Source: Robiginitalea marina
GTDB lineage: Bacteria; Bacteroidota; Bacteroidia; Flavobacteriales; Flavobacteriaceae
Assembly (NCBI RefSeq): GCF_024006985.1
Contig: NZ_JAMXIB010000001.1
Coordinates: forward strand, 62,001-126,000
Direction: 5' to 3'
DNA: 64,000 nucleotides
Shown here: piece after piece, positions 42,533 to 50,377 of the stretch
How the letters are laid out: every line of letters begins with the position of its first letter
Position numbering within the stretch: position 1 is the stretch's first letter
Notes under the pieces: model-generated
Databases searched by the model: none
What the model saw: only the letters and a program-made list of their open reading frames with translations
What the model was told of the DNA's origin: nothing
Position numbers and translations under genes: made by a program

Positions 42533-45232
42533 TTAGCGGATTTGGGGGGGCTGGCTCCGGTTTTCCCACTTCAGGTCTTTGAGGATATTTGCCTTGATGC
42601 CGATAAAGAAATACCAGCGTTCGAATTGCCCGAAGGGGGTCCAGTCGAATTTCAGGACAAAACTGTCCAGGTCCCGTTCAAACCGGAACTGCGTGAGGGA
42701 AAAGCCCCTGCGGACGATGTCGTACCCCGAGGAAACCCCCACCCGCCAGCGGGGGGTGAGTTCCACGTTGCCCGAAAACATCAGGGAATTGTTGGTGATC
42801 TCCCCCTGCCCGTTGTTGTTGCTGTAGGTCACTGCGTACTGCAGCCGAAGGTCCCAGGGGATTTTTGTCCCGAATGTGGGGTTTTCCACGTCAGCTGGGT
42901 CCCGCCCTTCAAAAGCGCTGCGGTTGAAATCGTCGGCCCGGCCAAACAGGTCGTCGGTCCGTCCCCCGCTGGAGGCCACGTAATTGCTCCCGCTGTATGG
43001 GTCAGGGTCCACTTCGTCCTCCCCCTTCTCTTTCTGGAAGTCCCGGCTTGATATGGAATAGCCAATGTTGGCGCGGGCATTGGTGACGCGCACCAGCCCG
43101 CCCCCGGCATTGATGTTAAGGGTATTGACGCGCCGTCCGGCATTGTCGAGGGCATAGGGGTCCAGGCTGGCCCCGAAGTTCACCGACATCTTGTTGTTCA
43201 GCAGGTTGGTACCCCCGGTGAGGTTGATCGGGGCGAGCTTCAGGGAGTCGGCCTCAAAATTGTAGCTCGTGTTCAGGTTCAAACTGTTGAGCAGCATGAT
43301 TTTTTTCGGTTTGGTGGCCGTGGAGTCGCGGTCGCGTACCTTGGCCTCCAGGGTGTTGGCCAGGGAGAAGCTCACCGCATTGGATTTCCCCAGGCGCGGG
43401 GTGCCGTACAGGCTGTTCTGGAAACGGGTATAGGTCTCAACCTGCCCGGTAGCCTCATTTAAGACTTCTTCATAGTACTGGTCGAAGGAAGGGGCAAACC
43501 CATAGGTGATGTTCGGCCGCAGGACGTGGCGGATGGCCTGGATCTTTTTGTCTTCCCCGAACGCGAAGGTCCCATAGAGGGTCGTCCCCAGGCCGGCACT
43601 GAAGCCGTACTGGTTGAACCGGTCGAAGCCGGCGATGGTATCGGTCACGATGGCCTCGGTTTCCGGGTCATAGCGCCGCTGTCGGGTTTCCCAGGTCCAG
43701 ACGTCCTCGTAAGTGCCCCCAAGGGTTACGCTGAAGTATTTGGCCACCTTGAAATTCGTGGCGATCGGGATGCGGTGGCGCGCCCCCAGCTGGGCATCGT
43801 CGAACATGGCCCCGGTCAGGAAGTCGTCCGTGGTGGTCCGCACGCTGTACCGCCCGTTTACATCGTACTGGAAGTTGATGTTCTGGAAGGCACCCTTTTT
43901 AATCCCGTCGCGCCGGGCAAAGGGGAAGATCCGCTCCATGCTGGCCTGCAGGGTGGGCAGGGTTACATCCACCACATCGGTATTGGTGTTCTGGTTGTGG
44001 GTGGCAGTAAGGCTTAGGTTCACGGAGGGATAAGCCGGGAATGTCTTGGAATAGGAAACGGATGAAGACAGGTTGTTTACCTGGGTATTCGGCACGTTTT
44101 GCTGCACCAGGGAATTCCGGAAAAACTGGCTGCTCCCAAGGTTTACGGAGGCCGAAAGCCGGGAATTCGGGTTCGATTTGGCATCCTGGTTGTGCGAAAT
44201 CTGGATGTTGTAGATGGTGGTGCGCGTATAGTCGTCAAACCCTTTCTGGCTGGTGATCAGGTTTTCGTACCGCAGGTTGATGTTCCCCCTGAATTTGTAT
44301 CGCTTGGCATACACCGACTGTGCCCTGAGCCCATAACTCCCGTTGGCGTATAAATCCCCCGTCACCGTGAGGTCTGCGTAGTCGCTGAAGGGGAGGTAAT
44401 AGCCCCCGTTTTGCAAAAAATACCCCCGGTTGGGGTCGTTCCCGAAGGTGGGCATCATAATGCCCGCGGTACGCCCGGTGGTCAGCGGAAAGTATGCAAA
44501 CGGCAGGGCAATGGGGGTGGGCACATCCACGATGTAGAGGTTGCTAAACCCCGCGATCACCTTTTTTCCCGGCACAAACTTCGCCTTTCGGATGCGGATG
44601 TAATAATCGGGGTCCAGGGTGTCTTTTGACGTGGTGAGCTTGCCTTCGCCCAGGAAGTAGACCGAGTCATTCTCCTTTTTGGTCCGCTGGGCATACACCT
44701 TCATGGCGTCGCTGCCCAGCTGCCCCAGGCCGGCCTGTTGCTCGGTCCGGGAATTCCAGATGATGGCCTTCTGGGTGTCGAAATTAAAGCGGATGGAATC
44801 GGGGATGACTTCATTGGTGCCCTGCTTGAAAAAGGGCAACTGGGAATAATTCCCCAGCGAATCGCGGATCCGCCCGGCATACACTTCATTGGTCACGTAA
44901 TCGAGGACGATAATGCCGGCTTTCAGTTCCGTGTCCTGGTAATAGATTTCCGCCTCGTCATACAGGTAGATCTTCTGCGCCTTCTGGTCAATCCGCACAT
45001 AATCCTTCGCCTTGTACTTGATCTTGTCGGTGAGCGCCCCCCCGGCAGGGGCTACGGTATCGGTGCGTACCGAATCGGGTTTTCCCGGCAGGTCAGTGAG
45101 CAAGGGGGCTTTCAGCGTATCGCCCACCGCCTTTATGGGCAGGGGGATGGCCAGGTCTTCCTGAGCCGACATCGCCCCAATGCCCAATAGCAACAAGCCC
45201 AGGAAAAGTCCCCGATGTATCTTTGATTGCAA
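42533..45232 (-). CDS. lptD: LptD-like outer-membrane LPS assembly protein
   Basis: The 899-residue protein starts at TTG 45232 (MQSKIHRGLFLGLLLLGIGAMSAQ), with a signal peptide. Residues ~75-200 form an OstA-like jelly roll (KAQKIYLYDEAEIYYQDTELKAGIIVLDY). The rest is the large LptD-type barrel, with features such as PIALPFAYFPLTTGRTAGIMMPTFGND and aromatic-ended strands. It would place LPS in the outer leaflet. A minus-strand TAAGTTTG (45280-45287) is a good -7 element. RidA follows in the same direction. Confidence 0.88.
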   Translation of the reverse strand: MQSKIHRGLFLGLLLLGIGAMSAQEDLAIPLPIKAVGDTLKAPLLTDLPGKPDSVRTDTVAPAGGALTDKIKYKAKDYVRIDQKAQKIYLYDEAEIYYQDTELKAGIIVLDYVTNEVYAGRIRDSLGNYSQLPFFKQGTNEVIPDSIRFNFDTQKAIIWNSRTEQQAGLGQLGSDAMKVYAQRTKKENDSVYFLGEGKLTTSKDTLDPDYYIRIRKAKFVPGKKVIAGFSNLYIVDVPTPIALPFAYFPLTTGRTAGIMMPTFGNDPNRGYFLQNGGYYLPFSDYADLTVTGDLYANGSYGLRAQSVYAKRYKFRGNINLRYENLITSQKGFDDYTRTTIYNIQISHNQDAKSNPNSRLSASVNLGSSQFFRNSLVQQNVPNTQVNNLSSSVSYSKTFPAYPSVNLSLTATHNQNTNTDVVDVTLPTLQASMERIFPFARRDGIKKGAFQNINFQYDVNGRYSVRTTTDDFLTGAMFDDAQLGARHRIPIATNFKVAKYFSVTLGGTYEDVWTWETRQRRYDPETEAIVTDTIAGFDRFNQYGFSAGLGTTLYGTFAFGEDKKIQAIRHVLRPNITYGFAPSFDQYYEEVLNEATGQVETYTRFQNSLYGTPRLGKSNAVSFSLANTLEAKVRDRDSTATKPKKIMLLNSLNLNTSYNFEADSLKLAPINLTGGTNLLNNKMSVNFGASLDPYALDNAGRRVNTLNINAGGGLVRVTNARANIGYSISSRDFQKEKGEDEVDPDPYSGSNYVASSGGRTDDLFGRADDFNRSAFEGRDPADVENPTFGTKIPWDLRLQYAVTYSNNNGQGEITNNSLMFSGNVELTPRWRVGVSSGYDIVRRGFSLTQFRFERDLDSFVLKFDWTPFGQFERWYFFIGIKANILKDLKWENRSQPPQIR

Positions 45233-45279
45233 GGCGATATATTCTATTTTTGTCCGGAGTCCGCTTGGAATTCAGGGAT

Positions 45280-45287
45280 CAAACTTA
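45280..45287 (-). promoter_or_regulatory. -7 element of lptD
   Basis: Minus-strand TAAGTTTG is an exact TAnnTTTG match, giving a leader of about 40 bases before the TTG at 45232. Confidence 0.5.
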
Positions 45288-45310
45288 CATATTTTTCCCA
45301 CGGCGGCGTG

Positions 45311-45318
45311 TACCTTTA
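45311..45318 (+). promoter_or_regulatory. -7 element of the amidase gene
   Basis: TACCTTTA followed by GG, 18 bp before the ATG at 45336, back to back with the lptD promoter. Confidence 0.5.
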
Positions 45319-45335
45319 GGCAAAATTAACCCTGC

Positions 45336-46655
45336 ATGGAACTGGAAAAGCGGAGCGGAATGAATGGATATTTGGCGGGGCTGGCAGCCTGTTTGATGGG
45401 GTTGGCCTGTGTGGAACTACAGGCGCAGGCTGCGCGGGGAGGTATCCCGGATGAAGCCCCATTTACCGTGGTGCTCGACGCAGGCCACGGGGGGCACGAC
45501 CCGGGGAACCTCGGCAACGGGTTCCTGGAAAAGGACATTGCCCTGAAAATCGTATTGCAGGCCGGAAAAATCCTGAAAGGGACCGGGGAGGTCAAAGTGT
45601 TGTATACCCGCGAGGATGATACCTTTGTAGACCTCTTTAAACGGGGCGAAATCGCCAACAAGGCAAAGGCCGACCTCTTTGTTTCGGTCCACTGCGATTC
45701 GCATTCCTCCGATGCTAACGGAGCGGGCACCTTTGTACTCGGCCTACACGCCAACAAGCAGAATTTTGAGGTGGCCAAAAAGGAGAACTCCGTCATCTAC
45801 CTCGAAGACAACTACGAGACCCGGTATGCGGATTACAACATCAATTCCCCGGAATCCGTTATTGGGCTCACCATAATGCAGGAAGAGTTCCTCGACCAAA
45901 GCATCCTGCTCGGGAAACTGGTACAGGACCGGTTTACCGGTCAGTTGAAGCGAAAGGACCGGAAGGTAAAGCAGGCCGGGTTTATCGTACTCCACCAGAC
46001 CTTTATGCCCAGCGTGTTGATCGAAACCGGCTTTTTGACCAACCGGGATGAAGGCCGGTACCTGAATTCAGCCAAAGGCCAACAGGAAATGGGCCAGGCG
46101 ATCGCAGACGCCATCCTCGATTACAAGCGCCAGGTGAGGGGCAACAGCACGCCCCTTACCGCCGGGTTGCCAAAGCAAACCCCGGAAAAACCCGCGGAAA
46201 CGAAGCCGGAACCTAAGGATGAAGGGTTGGTCCCTGAGCAAAAGCAGGCGGCAGCCGAAGCTGAGAAGGCCCCTGAAAAGGAGGTTCCTCAGGGGACAGG
46301 ACAGCCTGCAGGAGGCGCGGGGGAAACCCCGGCCAAACCGGCAGATGCGGCACCAGAAAAGGGGACCCCTGAAGGCGCAGCCGCAAAAGGCGGGGTACGC
46401 TTTAGGGTCCAGCTGATGGCCGTAACCGGGGATGTATCGCTGACCCCGGCCAATTACAAAGGCCTCAGCCCCCTGTCCAAAGAACCCGTGGGCAAGATGC
46501 ACCGGGTGCTGTACGGCGATACCCCCTCCTATGAGGAAGCCCGCCGGTTGCAGGCCGTGGCCCGCCAGAAGGGGTATGCCCAGGCGTATGTGGTGGCCTA
46601 TGTGAACGGGGAACGCGTCCCGGTTGAAAAAGCCCTGCAATCCCTTGCCAACTAA
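45336..46655 (+). CDS. N-acetylmuramoyl-L-alanine amidase with C-terminal SPOR-like domain
   Basis: The 439-residue protein is exported (hydrophobic segment LAGLAACLMGLACVELQAQ). The Amidase_3 domain has zinc ligands in VVLDAGHGGHDPG, a Glu in FLEKDIALKIV, SVHCDSHSS, and the C-terminal SVLIETGFLTNRDEGRYL. A 90-residue Lys/Glu/Pro/Ala-rich linker (about 275-360) separates it from a C-terminal segment of about 80 residues (FRVQLMAVTGDVSL...VLYGDTPSYEEARRLQAVARQKGY) with SPOR-like pattern, which would bind denuded septal peptidoglycan. It is likely a division or cell-wall remodelling enzyme. Confidence 0.9.
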   Translation: MELEKRSGMNGYLAGLAACLMGLACVELQAQAARGGIPDEAPFTVVLDAGHGGHDPGNLGNGFLEKDIALKIVLQAGKILKGTGEVKVLYTREDDTFVDLFKRGEIANKAKADLFVSVHCDSHSSDANGAGTFVLGLHANKQNFEVAKKENSVIYLEDNYETRYADYNINSPESVIGLTIMQEEFLDQSILLGKLVQDRFTGQLKRKDRKVKQAGFIVLHQTFMPSVLIETGFLTNRDEGRYLNSAKGQQEMGQAIADAILDYKRQVRGNSTPLTAGLPKQTPEKPAETKPEPKDEGLVPEQKQAAAEAEKAPEKEVPQGTGQPAGGAGETPAKPADAAPEKGTPEGAAAKGGVRFRVQLMAVTGDVSLTPANYKGLSPLSKEPVGKMHRVLYGDTPSYEEARRLQAVARQKGYAQAYVVAYVNGERVPVEKALQSLAN

Positions 46656-46680
46656 GGGGAGTTCCTTCGGAATTTATTTC

Positions 46681-46688
46681 TAATTTTG
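46681..46688 (+). promoter_or_regulatory. -7 element of the MCE gene
   Basis: TAATTTTG is an exact TAnnTTTG match, 23 bp before the TTG start at 46711. Confidence 0.5.
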
Positions 46689-46710
46689 TTTACAACCCAA
46701 AACGAAGCCT

Positions 46711-47679
46711 TTGAAACTTTCCAGGGAAATCAAAACAGGGATCATCGTCATCGGTGGGATCCTTTTATTTATCTTGGGGTTTTCGTACCTCAAATCGTCC
46801 CCCCTCTTCGACAACAGCAAAACCTTCTACGCGGTGTATACCCACATCGGGGGTTTACAGCCGGGTACCCAGGTCAGCATTAACGGGTTTTCCGTGGGCA
46901 AGGTGCAGGACATCCGCTTCCAGGATGCCACAGGCCGGCTGCTGGTTACTTTCTCCGTAGACAAGGATTTTGAGTTCTCCCGCAACAGCATTGCGGAACT
47001 TTACGATACCGGCATAATCGGGGGTAAGGGGATACAAATCGTACCCGTCCTCGACGGCGCCGAGATGGCCCGCAGCGGCGATACCCTCCCCACACAGATC
47101 CGCCCCGGCCTTACCGAACTGGTGCAGCAGAAACTCTCCCCCCTGCAGCTCAAGGTGGAGGATGCCGTAACTAATGCCGATTCCCTGCTGGCGAATTTCA
47201 ACCAGGTGCTCGACGAGCCGACCAAACGCAACCTGCGGGAAAGCGTAGAGGGCCTGAACCAGCTGATCGCCAGCCTTCAAACGACCTCAGGCCGTTTAGA
47301 CCGCTTCCTGGAGGCCAACCAGTCGCAACTCGACAGCGCCATCGGGAATATTAGCGAAATCACGGCAAATTTTTCGAAAATCTCCGATTCCCTGGCACAG
47401 GCCGGGCTGAGCCAGGCGGTGCGGAATATGGAATCGTCCCTGGCCCGCCTCGATGACCTCCTGGGCCGGATCGCCAACGGGGAAGGCACCATGGGCCGCC
47501 TGATGAAGGATGAGGCCCTGTATGAAAACCTCGCGGAGGCCTCCCGGGAACTCGACCTGCTGCTGCAGGACTTCCGCCTGAATCCGAAGCGGTACGTGAA
47601 TGTGTCCGTTTTCGGGAAGAAACAAAAGGAATATACAGTGCCGGAGGATGACCCGGCCAAAAACAAGGATCCAAACTGA
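46711..47679 (+). CDS. MlaD/MCE-family lipid transport protein
   Basis: The 322-residue protein starts at TTG 46711 (MKLSREIKTGIIVIGGILLFILGFSYL), with one N-terminal membrane anchor. The MCE domain (about 35-115) includes FYAVYTHIGGLQPGTQVSINGFSVGKVQDI and SIAELYDTGIIGGKGIQIV. It is followed by a long coiled-coil or helical region with repeated Leu-rich heptads (ISEITANFSKISDSLAQAGLS). Such proteins form hexameric rings or tubes that carry lipids between membranes. The gene overlaps the following Fe-S gene by one base (TGATG), a sign of translational coupling. Confidence 0.88.
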   Translation: MKLSREIKTGIIVIGGILLFILGFSYLKSSPLFDNSKTFYAVYTHIGGLQPGTQVSINGFSVGKVQDIRFQDATGRLLVTFSVDKDFEFSRNSIAELYDTGIIGGKGIQIVPVLDGAEMARSGDTLPTQIRPGLTELVQQKLSPLQLKVEDAVTNADSLLANFNQVLDEPTKRNLRESVEGLNQLIASLQTTSGRLDRFLEANQSQLDSAIGNISEITANFSKISDSLAQAGLSQAVRNMESSLARLDDLLGRIANGEGTMGRLMKDEALYENLAEASRELDLLLQDFRLNPKRYVNVSVFGKKQKEYTVPEDDPAKNKDPN

Positions 47680-49004
47680 TGGCATACCTCCCCAACCTCC
47701 TTTTTCTGCTGGCCCTGGTGGCCGGGATTGGTTTTTTTGCGCGCAATGTCCGCAGGCTCATCCGAAATATCCGCCTGGGCAGGGAGGAAGCCCTGGAAGG
47801 GCCCCGTTCGCAGCGCTGGAAGAACATGGCCCGCATCGCCCTCGGACAGGGGAAGATGGTGGTGCGCCCCGTATCGGGCTTTATGCACATTATCGTTTAC
47901 GTGGGCTTTGTCATCATCAATATCGAGGTTCTGGAGATCGTTATCGATGGCCTCTTTGGCACCCACCGGGTATTTGCCTTCCTGGGTCGGCCCTATGATT
48001 TCCTGATTGGCGCTTTTGAAATCCTCGCGTTGGGGGTTATCGTGGCGGTGGTGGTGTTCTGGTTGCGACGCAACGTCCTCCGCCTGCAACGGTTCTGGAA
48101 ACCGGAGATGAAAGGGTGGCCCAAAAAGGACGCCGACTGGATCCTGTATATCGAACTTATCCTGATGTCGCTCTTCCTGACCATGAATGCGGCAGACTAT
48201 AGCCTGCAACTCCTGGGGGCGGAGCACTACCCGTTGGCCGGGGCCTTCCCGGTGAGCCAGGTGATTGCCGGCTGGATGCAGGGCCTCTCCGAGGCGAGCC
48301 TTATCGCTGTGGAACGGGTGGCCTGGTGGCTGCATATTTTGGGGATCCTCTTTTTCCTGAACTACCTGTATTACTCCAAGCACCTGCATATTTTGCTGGC
48401 CTTCCCCAATACCTGGTTTGCCAAATTGCGCCCGAAAGGCGACATGGGCAACCTGGAATCGGTAAAGCAGGAGGTGGCCCTGATGATGGACCCCAATGCC
48501 GACCCGTTTGCCGCGGCCCCGGCAGGGGAGGAGGGTCCCCCGGCGAAGTTCGGGGCGTCCGACGTCATGGACCTGAGCCAGGTACAGCTCCTGGCAGCCT
48601 ACACCTGTACCGAGTGCGGGCGCTGCACGAGCGAATGCCCCGCCAACCAGACGGGAAAGAAACTTTCCCCCCGGAAAATCATGATGGACACCCGCGACCG
48701 CCTCGAGGAAGTGGGTCGGCACCTCGATGCCCACAAGGGCACCTGGGAACCGGACGGCAAGCAGCTGCTCGACGACTACATCAGCCGGGAAGAGCTCTGG
48801 GCCTGTACTTCGTGCAATGCCTGCGTGGAGGCCTGCCCGGTGAGCATCGACCCGCTGTCGATTATCATGGAATTGCGCCGGTACCTGGTCATGGAGCAGT
48901 CTGCGGCCCCTTCGGAACTGAATGTGATGATGAGCAATATTGAAAACAACGGCGCCCCCTGGCCTTTTAACCAGATGGACCGCCTTAACTGGAAGGAGGA
49001 ATAG
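47679..49004 (+). CDS. membrane-bound Fe-S protein (HdrC/GlpC-like fused to membrane helices)
   Basis: The 441-residue protein begins with about five to six membrane helices (residues 1-240; FLLALVAGIGFFA, IIVYVGFVIINIEVLEIVIDGLFG, LILMSLFLTMNA), with His residues that could bind haem. The C-terminal part contains two [4Fe-4S] sets: CTECGRCTSECPANQTGK, and CTSCNACVEACPVSIDPLSII. This is a heterodisulphide-reductase/NarI-like electron carrier found in many Bacteroidota; the redox partners are unknown. It is paired with the CCG-domain protein that starts 3 bp after it, as HdrC is with HdrB. Confidence 0.85.
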   Translation: MAYLPNLLFLLALVAGIGFFARNVRRLIRNIRLGREEALEGPRSQRWKNMARIALGQGKMVVRPVSGFMHIIVYVGFVIINIEVLEIVIDGLFGTHRVFAFLGRPYDFLIGAFEILALGVIVAVVVFWLRRNVLRLQRFWKPEMKGWPKKDADWILYIELILMSLFLTMNAADYSLQLLGAEHYPLAGAFPVSQVIAGWMQGLSEASLIAVERVAWWLHILGILFFLNYLYYSKHLHILLAFPNTWFAKLRPKGDMGNLESVKQEVALMMDPNADPFAAAPAGEEGPPAKFGASDVMDLSQVQLLAAYTCTECGRCTSECPANQTGKKLSPRKIMMDTRDRLEEVGRHLDAHKGTWEPDGKQLLDDYISREELWACTSCNACVEACPVSIDPLSIIMELRRYLVMEQSAAPSELNVMMSNIENNGAPWPFNQMDRLNWKEE

Positions 49005-49007
49005 TCA

Positions 49008-49811
49008 ATGGAAGAATCGACCACAGGGCAGGGCCAGGGCGTGCCCACCATGGCCGAAATGGCCGCAGCCGGAAAACAACCCGAAGTGCTCTTCTGGGTG
49101 GGATGTGCCGGGAGCTTCGACGACCGCGCCAAAAAAATCACCAGGGCTTTTGTAAAACTCCTGCAAAAGGCAGGGGTATCCTTTGCCGTCCTCGGCACGG
49201 AGGAAAGCTGCACCGGCGACCCGGCCAAGCGGGCGGGAAACGAATTCCTGTTCCAGATGCAGGCCGCCACGAACATCCAGGTGCTCAACGCCTATGGGGT
49301 GCGCAAAATCGTCGCCACCTGCCCCCACTGCTTTAATACCCTGAAGAATGAATACCCCGGGCTGGGGGGCGACTATGAGGTGGTCCACCATACCCAGCTG
49401 CTGCGCGATTTGATCCGTGAAGGCCGGCTTAGCGTGGAGGGCGGGTCGTTCCGCGGCAAGCGGATCACCTTCCACGACCCCTGTTACCTCGGCCGGGCCA
49501 ATGGGGTTTATGAAGCCCCCCGGGAAATCATCCGCGAGCTCGACGCCGACCTGGTGGAGATGAAGAACTGCCGGCAACGCGGCCTGTGTTGCGGCGCGGG
49601 AGGCGCCCAGATGTTCAAGGAAGCGGAAAAGGGAACCAAAGAAGTCAACATCAAACGGACTGAGGAGGCCCTGGAGACCCAGCCGGAAGTGATTGCCGCG
49701 GCCTGCCCCTTTTGCAATACCATGATGACCGACGGGGTAAAGAACAAAGAAAAAGAACACCACATCCAGGTCCTGGACATCGCTGAACTGCTCCAGGACG
49801 ATCCGGAATAA
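49008..49811 (+). CDS. CCG-domain Fe-S protein (HdrB/LutA/GlpC-like)
   Basis: The 267-residue protein contains two CCG-type domains: ATCPHCFNTLKNEYPGL...VVHHTQLL, and FHDPCYLGRANGVY...CCGAGGAQMFKEAEKG, in an arrangement that in HdrB holds noncubane [4Fe-4S] clusters. An earlier FWVGCAGSFDDRAKKITRAF and EESCTGDPAKRAGNEFLF also match. A soluble domain on the cytoplasmic face is likely, accepting or donating electrons to the membrane partner. The co-occurrence of this pair with MCE and amidase genes is a recurring flavobacterial gene order. Confidence 0.85.
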   Translation: MEESTTGQGQGVPTMAEMAAAGKQPEVLFWVGCAGSFDDRAKKITRAFVKLLQKAGVSFAVLGTEESCTGDPAKRAGNEFLFQMQAATNIQVLNAYGVRKIVATCPHCFNTLKNEYPGLGGDYEVVHHTQLLRDLIREGRLSVEGGSFRGKRITFHDPCYLGRANGVYEAPREIIRELDADLVEMKNCRQRGLCCGAGGAQMFKEAEKGTKEVNIKRTEEALETQPEVIAAACPFCNTMMTDGVKNKEKEHHIQVLDIAELLQDDPE

Positions 49812-49833
49812 TAACTTAAAACCCTAAAGCGGC

Positions 49834-50316
49834 ATGCTCGTCCCCTTTGATACCCTTCCCGAAACTGCAAGAATTTGGATCTACCCGGCCAGCCGCCCGT
49901 TCTCGGAGGCGGAATTGCCCGCGGTCCGGGAGGCCCTGGACGCTTTCCTCACCCAGTGGACCGCCCACGGGGCCGACCTCAGGGCGGGGTACGACATGCC
50001 TTATAACCGGTTTATCGTCATCGGGCTCGACCAGGAGCAGGCCCAGGCCTCAGGGTGCTCTATCGATACTTCAGTCCGGTTTATCCAGCAGTTGGAAGCC
50101 CAATACCAGCTTTCCCTCCTCGACCGGATGAACGTCTCCTTCAAGCAGGGCCCCTACATTACCTACAAGTCCCTGGAGGAATTCCGGAAGATGGCCCGGG
50201 CCCGCTCTGTTTCGGGAAACACCATCGTCTTCAACAACCTGGTGGCCAACAAAAAGGAATACGACGAAAATTGGGAAGTCCCCGCCGCGGAAAGCTGGCA
50301 CAGCCGCTTTTTCTGA
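49834..50316 (+). CDS. conserved cytoplasmic protein, unknown function
   Basis: The 160-residue protein has an aromatic-rich fold: ARIWIYPASRPFSEAE, a DMPYNRFIVIGLDQEQAQASGCSIDTSVRFIQQLE central part and KKEYDENWEVPAAESWHSRFF at the end. Related flavobacterial proteins are sometimes annotated as ABC transporter ATPases, but I see no Walker A, signature or Walker B motif. It follows the CCG protein by 22 bp and is probably in the same transcript. Function is unknown. Confidence 0.75.
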   Translation: MLVPFDTLPETARIWIYPASRPFSEAELPAVREALDAFLTQWTAHGADLRAGYDMPYNRFIVIGLDQEQAQASGCSIDTSVRFIQQLEAQYQLSLLDRMNVSFKQGPYITYKSLEEFRKMARARSVSGNTIVFNNLVANKKEYDENWEVPAAESWHSRFF

Positions 50317-50377
50317 AGCCCGGGACGCGGATTATGCATGCCGGCCGCGATGGCCGGATTGGATGGAAAGGCAGACT

